In this document: piece by piece, positions 36,660-47,951 of the stretch
Numbering within the stretch: the first letter of the stretch is position 1
Layout of the letters: every line of letters begins with the position of its first letter
Origin: Acanthochlamys bracteata
Lineage: Eukaryota; Streptophyta; Magnoliopsida; Pandanales; Velloziaceae
Assembly (NCBI GenBank): GCA_019914995.1
Contig: CM034138.1
Coordinates: forward strand, 4,154,001-4,218,000
Length of the DNA: 64,000 bases
Direction of reading: 5' to 3'
Translations under genes and position numbers: made by a program
The notes under the pieces: generated by a model
The model's input: only the letters and a program-made list of their open reading frames with translations
Database searches by the model: none
Told to the model about the DNA's origin: nothing

Positions 36660-37860
36660 TTAAGCTTGCCCTTCTGTTCTTCAACTAATTTCTTAGATGC
36701 ACTAATATAAGATTAAGAGCAGTATTGTAGCACAGATTAATAACATGAAGAGGAAAATATATGTTAACATAAAGAAAGAAAAAGCGTTTCAGGCAAAAAG
36801 CATTCACTAATTACAAAGTTTGCACTTTTCACTTGAAAATCGAATTTACAAAATAGAAAGAACACTCGGATTAGAAAGAAGCTTCATCAAGTATCATCTA
36901 CTAACTAGTATATAACGGCTATCTATATTGGTAAAATTTGAGTACTACTTTTCTATTTGTTAAAAAAGTTTAGGTCATATTAGTTATCAGATATAATAGT
37001 ATTGAAATGATATTTATAAATATATAAACTCATTTTTTTATTATCAATTGGTTATGGAAAGAACTCTAAATTTGTTACATATATCAGATCTAAATTGGAA
37101 CAATTCTGTCCAGGATCTTGACTAATTTAACTTCACATCTATTTCATTTACGGCGTTCATTGGTCTGCTTTATTTCATTGCAAATAGTCTACTTCATTTA
37201 AAAACTTTTATAGTCCGAGTAATTTTCGAACAAATGACTCAATTCATTTTAGAATAGGTCGTCTGCTTATTTAGGACAATAGTCTAGTTCATATCAGGAT
37301 AAGTAGTCGTTTCTTTCAGATAATTCACTTTAATTTAAAAAAAATAGTAACAGTTATGCTAGAAGGCAAATATTAAGAAAGTTTAGTTTCATATTACTTA
37401 TCAATAGTTTTAAAATAATCTTGATAAAATTTTTACCTCATTTTTCCATATAAATTGGTTGTGGAAAGAATCTTAAATTCGTCAAACTAATTACTACTAC
37501 TAATACTTGTTAGCGTATAAATAAAATTGTATCGCTTGTTTTTTACTTAAGTTTTCGTAGGATAATATCCACAATAAACTTCTAGTTCTAGGACACTAAC
37601 TTTCTACAAACTCAGAATTCGGTACAGCAGGTGCTTCATTTTGCCCGGGAGTTATTCATTATGTGTCTAAGTAGCCAATTAAATCTTATATTTAATGTGG
37701 TGTCTAAGTAGCCAATTAAATCTTATATTTAATGTGGTATGCCAATTTAAAATAGAACAGTCGAATTAGAACGAATCACAGAAGCTCTAAACTTCGTTGC
37801 TCCAGTTGTCCAAGAACACTCCATATACATGTCTACAATGTCGCGCGTTCTCTAAACAAA
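36660..37860. other. Intergenic stretch between the X8 duplicates
   Basis: AT-rich and unique-looking. Two related segments, around 36960-37080 and 37380-37500, share GGTTGTGGAAAGAA(T/C)-like words and CATTTTT..ATAAATTGG, suggesting an old local duplication of about 100 bp. No gene. Confidence 0.35.
37664..37737. repeat. Perfect 37-bp tandem duplication
   Basis: The 37-bp unit starting TGTCTAAGTAGCCAATTAAA and ending TTTAATGTGG occurs twice head-to-tail (37664-37700, 37701-37737) without mismatch. This implies a very recent duplication or replication slippage. Confidence 0.95.
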
Positions 37861-38107
37861 ATCTCAAGCAAACCAGAAGAAGTCAGCAGGTAAGATAAAA
37901 CAGCGTAGCTCTGTCTAAGCTAAAAATACTTCCGTTCCGTTTGGAAAAAGTAAGATTTCTTCATCTTACACAAACATAACAGGGGAGTGAAAACATGGAG
38001 TAATACAACTCATTCGGATAATTAAATTTGTGTTACTTCGCCTTCATTACGTTACTTTCGTGAAAACAAATGTCTCCAAGTGCATGATCTAGGCATAAGT
38101 TGAGCTA

Positions 38108-38601
38108 TCAAAGCCTGCAAGGAAAATTTAGTTGCGAGTAAGAACGATTCCAAGAAAAATCACAAGGACATTTCCTTCTAGAACGTTTTGAGATGCATAT
38201 GTAGTGTTGGAGATAAATACTTGGATCTGTTAAAGAGACTAGGCCAGAATTCTTGAAGTAACAGTTCCAGTAGTTCCTGCTTTTTGACTGATAGTAAAGG
38301 TTCATGGCTACAGAGGCATGCGAGATGAGATTATCTGGATAAAAGCACGGCCTTCCCTTCTGTATCACGCTGCAGTCTACCTGAGAGCACGCGTAGTTTA
38401 AGTTTGTGTGCAATGTTGCTTCATCAGATGAAGGCTTGGCGACGCACGAGGCTTTCTGCAGTCACACAGCAAGGAATATATTGTCACTAGCTAATTCATT
38501 ACATTATTGGCTCTTTGCTTAGAGAGAAAGTGTCAAGCGTCTGTCTAGAAGTTCTTTCGTATTTTAATTTGTTTTCTTGTGCTTACCTGTGCCTGGACCA
38601 T
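38108..38601 (-). pseudogene. X8-domain protein gene, probably partial or decaying
   Basis: Short secreted X8-type protein related to the C-terminal module of plant beta-1,3-glucanases. Exon 2 (38455 down to about 38170) encodes CVAKPSSDEATLHTNLNYAC, SQVDCSVIQKGRPCFYPDN, LISHASVAMNLYYQSKS and WNCYFKNSGLVSLTDPS. The cysteine spacing, the SHASVAMNLYYQ helix and the NSGL...DPS end are all diagnostic. An upstream exon (about 38630-38587) reads LAPLFRLSGCTMVQAQ before a GT donor and joins in frame, as in relatives where this is the end of the signal peptide. Two oddities: the signal-peptide exon has no start codon before a stop, leaving only the internal Met at 38601, and the usual Trp of the WC motif is Ser. 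It may be a pseudogene, or a further 5' exon was missed. A diverged copy lies at 35225-35470. Confidence 0.7.
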
Positions 38602-38831
38602 TGTGCACCCTGACAAACGAAACAAAGGTGCCAGTACTCAGTAGTGCTTCCAAGGAAAATGAGTAGAAATAAAAAACAATGTGGACTTGTGGCACTATAT
38701 AATACTTAATACTCAGGGCAAAAACAAAGGAAGAAATAGGTTGAAAGATGTGTACATAAACAATAAAAAGAAACATCTGTTCAAGCAGATGAAGTGTGGA
38801 TATCTTTGTTTGCTTAACCTACATAATACAA

Positions 38832-39288
38832 TGTTGGATCTCCAAGTTAAACTAGGTTCGGATTAATAGCGTGTCGGATTTGATGTGCCAAAAAAAAAAC
38901 TGGGCTCATGTCACACGTCCCTTAATAGTCCCACATTGGCTGAGTGCTAGAATATGTATGTGCTTATAAGTGGGGAATGTTAACTCTTAAAAAGTTGGCT
39001 AATACTTTTAGTGTGGAGATTCGATTTTATAATTAGTATCAGAGCCCAGTAGGATGAAGCTATCCGGCGTGTTAGTAGGAGAAAAATTGTTGGGTCTCCA
39101 AGTTAGGTTAGACTCAGATTTAGTAGCGTGTAGAGCTTAATAGACCTAAGTAAAAAACAGACTAGCTAATTCGAATATAGGCCAGTAATTCGCTTTGGGT
39201 TGGACTAAATAGACTCTGACTAATAAATGGGAGATGCTAATTTTTAAAAAATTGACTAATTCTTTTAGTGTGGAAATCCGATCCTACA
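38832..39288 (+). mobile_element. TRIM (miniature LTR retrotransposon), 457 bp
   Basis: Terminal-repeat retrotransposon in miniature. The LTRs are at 38832-39031 and 39088-39288, both beginning TGTTGG(A/G)TCTCCAAGTTA and ending in GAT(T/C)(T/C)TA(T/C)A. The internal part is only 56 bp. It starts with TAGTATCAGAGCCC, the Met-tRNA primer-binding site, and ends with a purine-rich GTAGGAGAAAAAT before the second LTR. TACAA flanks both sides (38827-38831 and 39289-39293), a 5-bp target duplication. It has no coding capacity, as normal for TRIMs, so it would depend on another element's enzymes. The two LTRs differ in their middle parts, so the insertion is old. Confidence 0.85.
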
Positions 39289-39293
39289 TACAA

Positions 39294-40110
39294 GAGAGGT
39301 GACCAACATAATACAATTTTCCATTAAATGTTGATAAACAGCTGCGTTGAATTACTAAGTATAGGCTTTCATAGAGAAGGCATCTTATACAATAAGAACT
39401 TGTTATCCTGGTTTTCCCCCGAAACACAAATGCGTGGTGGATAGACGAAAGGTACCATAGACTGGGTACATATGATCCTCTCATGTATGGATATTGTTGT
39501 TGGGCCTTGTCTACTACATACGAAAAGCAACGGTCATATGCCAGTTCAGATGATTTATTTTGTTGGTCCAAATCCAAAATATAATATATATTGATGGTGC
39601 AGAGAATCTTGCTACTGTACATTTTAGCTCACATATGTGTAATACAATTAGTGAGCGTTTAGAATTATTTTTTTTAAATTTCACAAAATATTTTTTATTT
39701 TATATTTTTAACAAATTTTTTACTATATTTTATAAATTATTTTAAATTTTGCAAAATATAAAAAAATTTTATTATTATTTATTACTATTATTTTTTAAAT
39801 AAAAAATAAAATTTACTTTTTTAAATAAAATATTTTCATATTTCAAAAAAATTTAATTTCGAAAGAATTTTTAAAGGCTGGCAAAAAGTTGATCTGAGAT
39901 ATCAGAAAGAAGTAGACAAATTGCAAGCATGCATATGAGTTTAAAAAAGTACGATCGGATTGGCGGCCAGCCTACTACTTGTGCTTTTTTTGTAAAAAAT
40001 GAGAAAATTTTCCAATCAGCTATAGGTCTTTGTGTGGAAGATAAATGTTCGATCTAAAAGTTTGGTTGTGGATCAAGGACTTAGGAGCAGGAGCTGCATC
40101 AGTGGCGCGC
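39294..40110. other. Intergenic stretch, no gene seen
   Basis: 39640-39860 is an AT-only block that resembles the cores of the AT-rich MITE candidates. A 112-residue frame at 39284-39622 (-) starts inside the TRIM LTR and has no motif. Nothing else is supported. Confidence 0.35.
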
Positions 40111-40480
40111 CTGTTCTCACAACTTATCAATAGATTGTGTGGTCAATATACTATATGCAGAAGAAGAATGAAGGACGTAGAGCCGAGCAAAGCAACCAGT
40201 GGTAGAGCCGGAGAAGTCAGAGCGGCAGAGTCGGAGGAGCAGTGGACTGGAGCTAGCGGAGGTCCAACTCGAGCAGCAACCAGATTTAAGGGTTCGGAGC
40301 CGTGATCGAACTCGAGTAGCAACTAGTGTGACGAACACTCGAGCAGTGGAGCCGGCGTAGCAGTAGCAGCTCTAACGTTTTGAGCTGGTAGAGCTGTGGT
40401 GGATCGAACGTGTATAGAACTTGAGCTCAATGAAGTTCAGACGCGATGACAAATTAAAGTCAGAAATGAGAAAACACGAA
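40111..40480. other. GC-richer island of unknown origin
   Basis: About 370 bp with much higher GC than its surroundings (GAGCCGGAGAAGTCAGAGCG, GAGCAGTGG, GGAGCCGGCG). It repeats a GAGCAG/TAGAGC word and has an open frame at 40045-40305 (+) without any recognisable motif. It abuts the hAT-type end at 40480-40768 and may be cargo of the same element, but a left terminus was not found. Confidence 0.35.
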
Positions 40481-40768
40481 CGGCGGATCTATCGATGATT
40501 TCGATCTATAACTCTATTAATATATTTTAATAAAACTCTCGGATTAATCCGTTTATATAGGTCGACAATAAAACTTCTGGGTTGACCTGTTTATTAGTAT
40601 AAATATCTGTTTTATTGTCGACAGATAAAATCGAAATCCGACCGGATTGACTCGGTTCATTCCGGATCAATTGCGTGGGCGAATTTATTACAGATCAAAC
40701 TTATTTAGATTCTGAATCAACGATTTTCAAATTGAACGGGACGGGCTAATTCAGTTCTGCTAACTATG
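40480..40768 (+). mobile_element. hAT-family right end (copy 5, left end not located)
   Basis: Subterminal GC-rich words (GAAATCCGACCGGATTGACT, GGTTCATTCCGGATCAATT) lead to a terminus CTGCTAACTATG at 40768, matching the right ends of the other family members. It includes a perfect inverted repeat (40561-40622). No matching left end or 8-bp duplication was seen. Confidence 0.5.
40561..40622. repeat. Perfect 14-bp inverted repeat (hairpin)
   Basis: GTCGACAATAAAAC at 40561-40574 and its exact reverse complement at 40609-40622, separated by 34 bases. It could form a stem-loop within the hAT-family end. Function unknown. Confidence 0.9.
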
Positions 40769-41529
40769 TCTTGGCATATGGATGTGTAACTTGCATGTTG
40801 ATGGTAACAGCTGTTTAAGCTGAAAATTTTTTATTTTTCAGAAATTTCTTTTTTGATTTTTTTGAAATGACCGTAAATTTTTTAAAAAAATTGTAAGCTT
40901 GGGTAAAATTTTAGAATTTGGTAAAAAAAGCTAAAAAGAGTGATTGAAAAAAGCTGAAAAATTAAAAGAAAGTATAAAATAACTAAAATGTATTTAATAA
41001 TATAATGATCGATATTGTTTATTATATGTTATTTACATTTTTAATTTAAATATTTTTTGTAATACTTAAAAAAAGCTACGTGTTTTAAAAGACACTCTTT
41101 TATCTTTTTGCTGAATAGTGTTTTTTTGTTGAATTTGCTAAACGAAATCTAGAAATTATTAGTTCTCAAAAGATATTACAACTGAAAAAAAAGTATAAGA
41201 TTAAGCAATATTATAGTACAGAAGTAATACAATTAAAAAATACACGTATATTTTAACATAAAGAACAGTAAGGAAGAGAATGTTTAATAAATGAAATCTT
41301 ATAAAGACTATGCAGGATTACGTTTGAAAATTATTGAATGAGATAGTTGACTTATGTTTATTAGTTTTCCATCATAGGCATTGCGTTTGGACATAATTTT
41401 ATTCTAACTTTTTATTTCACATTTTAAACAAATTTTTATAAAATTCTATAAGTTATTCAAATTTTAAAAAATATAAAAAAAAATTATACTAAGAGTTTTT
41501 TATTACTTATTTTTACTTTTTGAGATAAA

Positions 41530-42420
41530 ATATTACGGATGGTAATATATGCCCTGATCAAAAATTTATTTCGAAGTCGACCCATTTAATTCGAAATAAT
41601 ATTGAAAAATTTGATCCCTAATAACATATACATTGGGTTAGAATTGTACGGATTTGACCAAATTATTAAGTAGGTCGATCCGAATGCTTCAAAATTGATC
41701 TATTAATCCGAATTGTTATTTTTAAAAGAGTAACTCTTTTATGATTTTGCTTACGTAAAATAAAATTTGACAATAAAAAGAAATCAATAATTATAATTTA
41801 TAAATTATTAAATTTTATTATATTAATAATTAAATGTTATTTTTATATTTTAGTAAAATAGTGTTTTAGTAAAATAGTGTAAGATTAAAATTATAGTATT
41901 ATTGAAAGTATTACTCTTTATGTATTTCCTTAATGACGAAATTGAATTTTGTAAAAAAATTTGTATCAAAATTTTGTCAAATAATTATGTTATCAAAATT
42001 TTTTGTCAAAAGTACTACTATGTATTTATAATTATAAAATTTCAGCTGTCATCATATATTTTCAAAAAATAAAATTAAAAATATCTTTTGGAACATCGTA
42101 AGGACTAATGAAAATAATAAATAATGCACATTTTGACGGACAATCATCATATCTCTTCAACAAGAATATTATGCAGATTCATTTAAACTGATTTTATAAT
42201 TTTACTCAAGTTTAAAAGTATAAAATTAAAATTAAAAATTATAATTATTAAATAGGTTGATCCGAATTTGATCCGGTTATTATATAAGTTGGGTTAGGAT
42301 TGACAATTTTGATCGCTATAAATTTATAAGTTAGGTTAGAGTTGAACAAATTTGATCCAGATTATTAGATAGGTCAATCCGAAACTGACACACCAATCCA
42401 AATTGTCACCTCTAAAAAAT
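41530..42420. repeat. Pair of related dispersed repeats
   Basis: 41540-41735 and 42240-42420 share, in the same orientation, AGGTCGATCCGAAT / AGGTCAATCCGAAA, TTGGGTTAG(A/G)ATTG and (TT/CC)AATCC(G/A)AATTGT, each ending before a TTTAAAA or CTAAAAA run. They look like two remnants of one dispersed repeat with AT-rich DNA between. No coding potential and no terminal structure found. Confidence 0.5.
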
Positions 42421-42595
42421 ATAGAGCTTATTTTTTAAAATATCTTCATTCTAAAAACATTTCATTTCATAAGTACTTTCAAATGTCTCCTAAATTATTC
42501 TCTACACCAGTATACCATTCCTAATTGCAGTGAATGTATTAGATAACACTCTTTTGCTTGTTTTTATTTTTTTTATATTTGTCGAATGATAATGT

Positions 42596-42945
42596 CACTA
42601 CAACAGAAATAGTCTTTATTGTATTTATCGACTGAAAAATTAGTTAGTAATAGTTTTTTGCCGAGTAAAAAAATTTTGGTCCGCACTGCATTGTTAATCT
42701 AGTAGATCATCGCTGATTAGATTATTGGCTGAAATAAAACTCCATCGGTAAAGAAAAAAGTTACTGATTAAAATTTCAATTGGAAATATTACTGACTGAA
42801 TATATTTAACGAAAATTACCAACTGAATACATATATGTTGGTAACATATATTAACTCAAGTTTTAGTGAGTAAATTACCAATTGAATTTGTATATGGCTG
42901 AAATTTTCAGTCGGTAAGTGTCATGTTAGCTGCAAAGCCTGCAAT
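42596..42945 (+). mobile_element. CACTA terminal sequence, left end
   Basis: Begins CACTACAACAGAAATAGT, followed by many copies of the subterminal words ACTGA(A/C)T, TCGGTAA and TTACCAA in both orientations to about 42930 (CAGTCGGTAAG). These words are shared with the CACTA end at 28495. The right end was not found, so this may be a truncated element. Confidence 0.55.
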
Positions 42946-43649
42946 AATGTGATCATACCAGCAATTTTATCATACCAGTAAATTTTGCAAAACTTGCATG
43001 TAGTATTTCTAAAAATAGGAGAAAGCAACACATAAATAAGCATTCCCACTGATTCCATTGACATTTGAAAGACCAATGTACGTTTTACATATGATATAGC
43101 ATAGCCCTTGATAGGGTAAACAAGTTATGATTTTGCTATATAGGTTAAACTAAATTTTAACAGTAACAAAATTTAAGAGGGCAAAGTAACATATTCAACT
43201 TTAACTTGTGCAGCTAAGGCTCTGTACCTCATCTCTATCTTCATCAACAGCGGAATGGTTATTTCTAAATCATGACCATCTTCTTGAGACTAGAAGCCAT
43301 TCATTACATCTTCGCTATCTTCAGCTTATTTGTTAACTTCTACAGATAAGAAGAAAAGTAAAGATGAAATTTAAATATTAGAGAAAATCATAAGCTATGG
43401 TATGATTTCATTGTTAATAAAAGGCATATTCTACTATATCAAACCCAAAATAACAAACTTTTTTGCCATGCTCTATACATCTGTAGAAAGTATATACAAT
43501 CAAAGTATATAAGACATGAGAAAATTAAATATCAATTATTAGAAAACGCCTTCTTAAAATAAATGTGTACAATCAAAATATCAATTATCTAAAATACCTT
43601 TCCGACCAAACATTACTTGTAAAATCAAAATAAAAGTAATACATGGTAT

Positions 43650-45330
43650 GAGATTTAAAATATATAGAATTGTACTTAAATCTTCTTTCCGAAAGGAATT
43701 AGGTAGCTGTGCATGTGAAAGTAAATATCACACCATAGTATGCTATCATCCTATCAGCTAGTCTATTTAACTGAGAAATTTTAGTACGTATCTTTTAATG
43801 TCTAATTAATACTTATCAAAATGTTCAGAATACTCATCCCATTATCAGTTCTAGTGCATTTCAATTTAAAGTTAGTTTATCTTTCATCTAGTGTATTAAA
43901 CTGTTTAAATATATCCAATACTTGATTTTTTGTTTTCAGAATATAAACTTATATCCTTTGTAAATGATCATCTATTAAAGTCACAAAATAAAATAAGCCA
44001 TTGAGTGCTTTCGTTTTATAGGGCCACAACACTAGAGTATACTATTAATTCAATTACCCTAATTTTTGTGAAGACGAGGATGTCTTAAATACAATTCTAA
44101 TTTGGTTCTTGCCAAATAAGCGATGAGTACACTTTTTCATTAGTGCATTATTGAGTCTAAACTGGTCAAAATTGTCAACCCTTTCTCGCTAATGTAATTA
44201 AGATTGTTGTACCAAAGCTTAAGTTTACCATCATTATCAAGTGTAATTATAAGAGAGTTAGATATCTTTGCATACATTAAATAAAGTGAGAGACACTATC
44301 CCTAACCACTACCATAGAGCATTTATCTAGTGATGACCATCACTGAAGATGTTGGAAAACGTATCATCTCACACTTAATTATAGAAAGTGAATCCATATG
44401 AAAGTTAAAAGTATGTTTAATATTTTTTAGAACTAGTGTAGTACCATTATTTATCTCTAAGCACACATCTCACATGCTAACGGTCTTGACTTTGTCACAA
44501 TTTTCATCCTAACACTCCAAAGATCACCATATATGTAAGATGCAAAATATTACTTGTGAGATACAGTATAAATTGAGGCACTACTACTAATCACCCAACT
44601 GATCTCATGTGAAGTACGATTGATAACATCATCATCATACAAAGTAAGGAGGTCATTTGTGACATTAGCAATTTTGTCAATACTATTACTATCCCTTTTT
44701 GTATTTTCTTTACTATTGTAATTTTGTTGTCCCTTTTAGTTGTCGACAGTATACTTTATTATTTAGACCACAGTGATGACAATCAGTAATAATAAAGCTA
44801 TTAGACTTTCTTCTCATTTCTATCTCTATCTTTGAACCTCTACCTCACTCTGCTCCTCTTCTTTGTGACTAAAACATCTGACTGTGAAGAGAAATCTATA
44901 ACTTTCTTCAAATCTCTTCACTAAAAATACTATTTTTAACCAAACATATAGTGATTGCAGCATATATACTTGAGTAAGTAAAGACGTTCCTAACATCTCC
45001 CACGAGTCCAGCAATTTACGAAGAAGTTATAAGCGCTGCAGCTTATCATTAAACTTGATATTTATTCCAACCAACTGATTAGTAATACTTTTGAATGCAT
45101 TCAAGTAATATGTCATAAGAGTTTCATATTAATATTTCAAATTCATCATCTTCTTAATAAAAATAATAATTATTTTTAATTTTTATAACATATAATTGCT
45201 TTAGCTTATTACGTAAAGTGCTTGCATTCTTTTTCCATTAATATGGTTAAAAATATTATATCTACCATTGTCGATGTGTTAAATTCCATTCTAAATCAAT
45301 GATACCTGTAGGTTTTTGCTCGCTAAACAT
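43650..45330 (-). mobile_element. Old Ty1/Copia fossil (gag to integrase)
   Basis: Minus-strand Copia remains. The gag start lies near 45330 (MFSEQKPTGIIDLEWN), with more gag around 45014-44826. A zinc-knuckle-like C-H-H-C-G-L-N-N-K-V-Y-C lies near 44770-44735, and integrase similarity near 43990-43830 includes the conserved RTDNG motif. No LTRs were recognised. It is broken in many places, and by its decay it is among the oldest elements in the window. Confidence 0.65.
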
Positions 45331-45479
45331 TGTTAATTGATAATGTTTCACATATAACAAAATAATGTATTTTGCCTATCCACACATGATAATTTGATTC
45401 ATTCAAATTAATCATTTTACTTGTTTTGGCTTTGTTTTTTACGAGAAGATATAAATTAATTAGAACTTAGCTTTGAGAT

Positions 45480-46476
45480 CATTTTGTTTGGATGAACTAA
45501 TCTCTGACCAATAATAAATCGAATGTATACAATATGCAACGAAAATTCAAATTATCCTCTTTTATGTGAACCAGGTAGGAAACCATCTATAAAGTAATAT
45601 TTGGCAAAATACTCGACCCTATTTGCACAAATAAATCACAATAATTGCAACCACATCATAAATATTTTTACATAAAAAAACCTTCTTAATTTGTGAGTAC
45701 ATGTTTTACAAATGTTTACTATCGCAATAATATGAACGCACAAGTTGTCTTTAATTAGAGTTAGAGACGTATAATCATATATCTCAAAATTCAACAATTT
45801 TGGTACATGAATAATTTTTGCAAGAAAAAATTGGGGAGATCTCATAAAGGCTAGTGTTTAATAAATACAAATAGATTAGTACGTAGAGAACTCCAAATCT
45901 AATATTCACAGTTCATAATGAAGAAGTGTGAGAGAAAAATATTTTGATAAAATTTTAGTTCAATCGGATCACGAATCATTTTACACGCGGTATCTTGACC
46001 AAACTGAATAGCAAGTTTGTGTTACTCTTCTCCCACTTTTACTTATATTTTATAACTGCTAGAATAAGGATTAGATAATTCTTAAACTTTCAAAAGATAA
46101 AAACACTAAAAGATGATTATATCTTATATATAATTTTAGGCTATCTCCATAAAGGAAGAAAAACTAATATGAATTACATATTAATTTTCAATGTGTCTCT
46201 CTTCACACCACCAAATAATCAAATAATCGCAGACATTAATTAATAAGTTATTTCATTGCTTAATTAGTCAAACTCTCTTGAACAAAACTAGGAAGGGTAA
46301 ATAAGCGGAGTGTTGCCCATTGCCCCTTTCTTAAGTATTTACAAATTAAATTGGCTCAAACTAAGGTCCATATGTTCTGTAGACGTTAGACGATTAGATG
46401 GATATTTTCTGCCCAATTAAAAACTTAGTTTAGAAAGAGACAGGAGTTGACTCTTTTACTTATTTTACTATTCCAT
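45480..46476. other. Intergenic stretch, no gene seen
   Basis: AT-rich, with no homology recognised and no open frame longer than about 70 codons. 46310-46476 leads into the hAT-family element. Confidence 0.4.
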
Positions 46477-47951
46477 CTATAGTTGATAGATTTGAACTAG
46501 ACGTTGATAAAAAATTTTATTTGAACCAACGGGTTTCATTTCAGTCAATGGTTCAGCTATCGAGTCAACACAATAGGTGTCTGCTAAAGCTGGTAGTAGG
46601 TCAACAACCTCAACAACATAAGGCGACCGTCTAGGAGGCCAACAAAATCAAGTGCCAACAACAATCCATATAGCAAAAAGGCAAAAACAGTCGACGAGCA
46701 CTCGATGATGAGGAATGGTTACACTATTGACGTCTACATCTAAGCTAAAAGTAAAACATATCATCTTTAACATAAAACTCTACAAATTACTGTAAAATAC
46801 TAATTCTAATTCTATCCAAGTCCTTCGTAAGACTACCAAAGAATCAATCTTCACCCAAGCATAAAAAACACTTCATACCTAGACAATCTTTCTATCAACG
46901 TCTCTTGCTGCAGCGTATCAGACATATCCCAGACAATTCTTTTAACTTCCATCTCCTTCACCTTAAGCTTACGTACTGCCTTTATCCATATTATTCTGCA
47001 AAAAATTAACCAAAAAACCACAAACAATACAATGTAGTAATAATTTATCAGTACACTAGCAAAACCAATCAACTCAATTGTAAGGAACTTTGAACTGCTA
47101 GCTCAGTTCTAACTTGTCAAAAATTAAATCTCTACAAGTTACTGAGAAACTCAAGCGTTCACTAGAAGGTTCAACTTTCTTGCTTACATAATTAATTACT
47201 TGACTATATGAATCAAATTGAACAGAATTACTCTTAATGTTAAAATTTAAAAAAAAAATCGCTTGACAATAATTGCAACTCCTCCTTTGTTAAACCTTTC
47301 TTTGATTCCAAATCCGACCCTTGTGCTGTGTCGTCATGATCACTATCTTTCCTTCTAATCTCCTCCCCAATTTTACCTTCTCGATTCATTCATTCTTTCA
47401 CAAACTTTTGAATCATCTCTCAAGATAACAAATCAAAAGCAAAATTTTGAATCTTCACCAACGATTCTTTCAAAGAAACAAAATATAGATTCAATTCTAA
47501 CAATCCCCAAATATGACTTAGGAAGAAGACGAGCAGCAATAGAAGAAGAAAAGAAAAGAACGGAGCTCTGATGCGTGAAGAAGAGAACAGAATAGGGGAA
47601 GAAAAATCTACAAGAGACAGAGAAGGAGATAAAGAAATTGAGATGAAGAAAAGAAAGTCATGAAGTAATTTAAATAAGAAAAGAAAACCCTAAAACAAAC
47701 GAAAAAGAGACGATAGAAAGCCTAACAGAAGGAAGACACTGGAGAGGAAAAGAAATAGAAAGAAATTTCTTTATATAAGAACTAGATTGACTCAGACGTT
47801 AAAATCGACGAGTCAATTCGAACAGTTTGAATAGCGGATTAATCCGAGTCGATTGTAGATCTGATTTTGTTGCATAACTGGACCAGTTTAGGTTTCGGAT
47901 TAATAATTTTGAGGTCGATCCGAATGGTTTGGTTCAGGTCTGTCAGATATG
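46477..47951 (+). mobile_element. hAT-family element copy 4 (about 1.5 kb) carrying a gene-like insert
   Basis: The right 200 bp (47760-47951) has the family's GC-rich subterminal words (GACTCAGACGTTAAAATCGA, GGTCGATCCGAATGG, GGTTCAGGTCTG) and ends CAGATATG. The left end CTATAGTTGATAG at 46477 is followed by GAACCAACGGGTTTCATTT-like sequence. Termini are degenerate and I see no clean 8-bp duplication, so this is an older insertion than copies 1-3. Between the ends lies sequence that looks like the leader and first exons of a host gene on the minus strand. Confidence 0.55.
46850..47745 (-). pseudogene. Gene fragment inside hAT copy 4, family unknown
   Basis: The minus strand from about 47745 looks like a pyrimidine-rich plant 5' UTR (CTCTCC, TTCTTCTTC). 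An ATG follows at 47390-47388 starting MNREGKIGEEIRRKDSDHDD and continuing LESKKGLTKEELQLL. A T-rich tract ending TTTTTTGCAG near 47002 resembles a splice acceptor and precedes AVRKLKVKEMEVKRI and MSDTLQQETLIERLSR. This gives two exon-like charged segments with an intron between, but no full gene. I do not recognise the family. It may be a captured piece of a host gene, as the PEAPOD piece in copy 3 is. Confidence 0.45.

Noticed and set aside
40045-40305. 86-codon frame in the GC-rich island
   Set aside because: Low-complexity Arg/Ala/Glu composition arising from repeated GAGC/AGCA words; no homology recognised.
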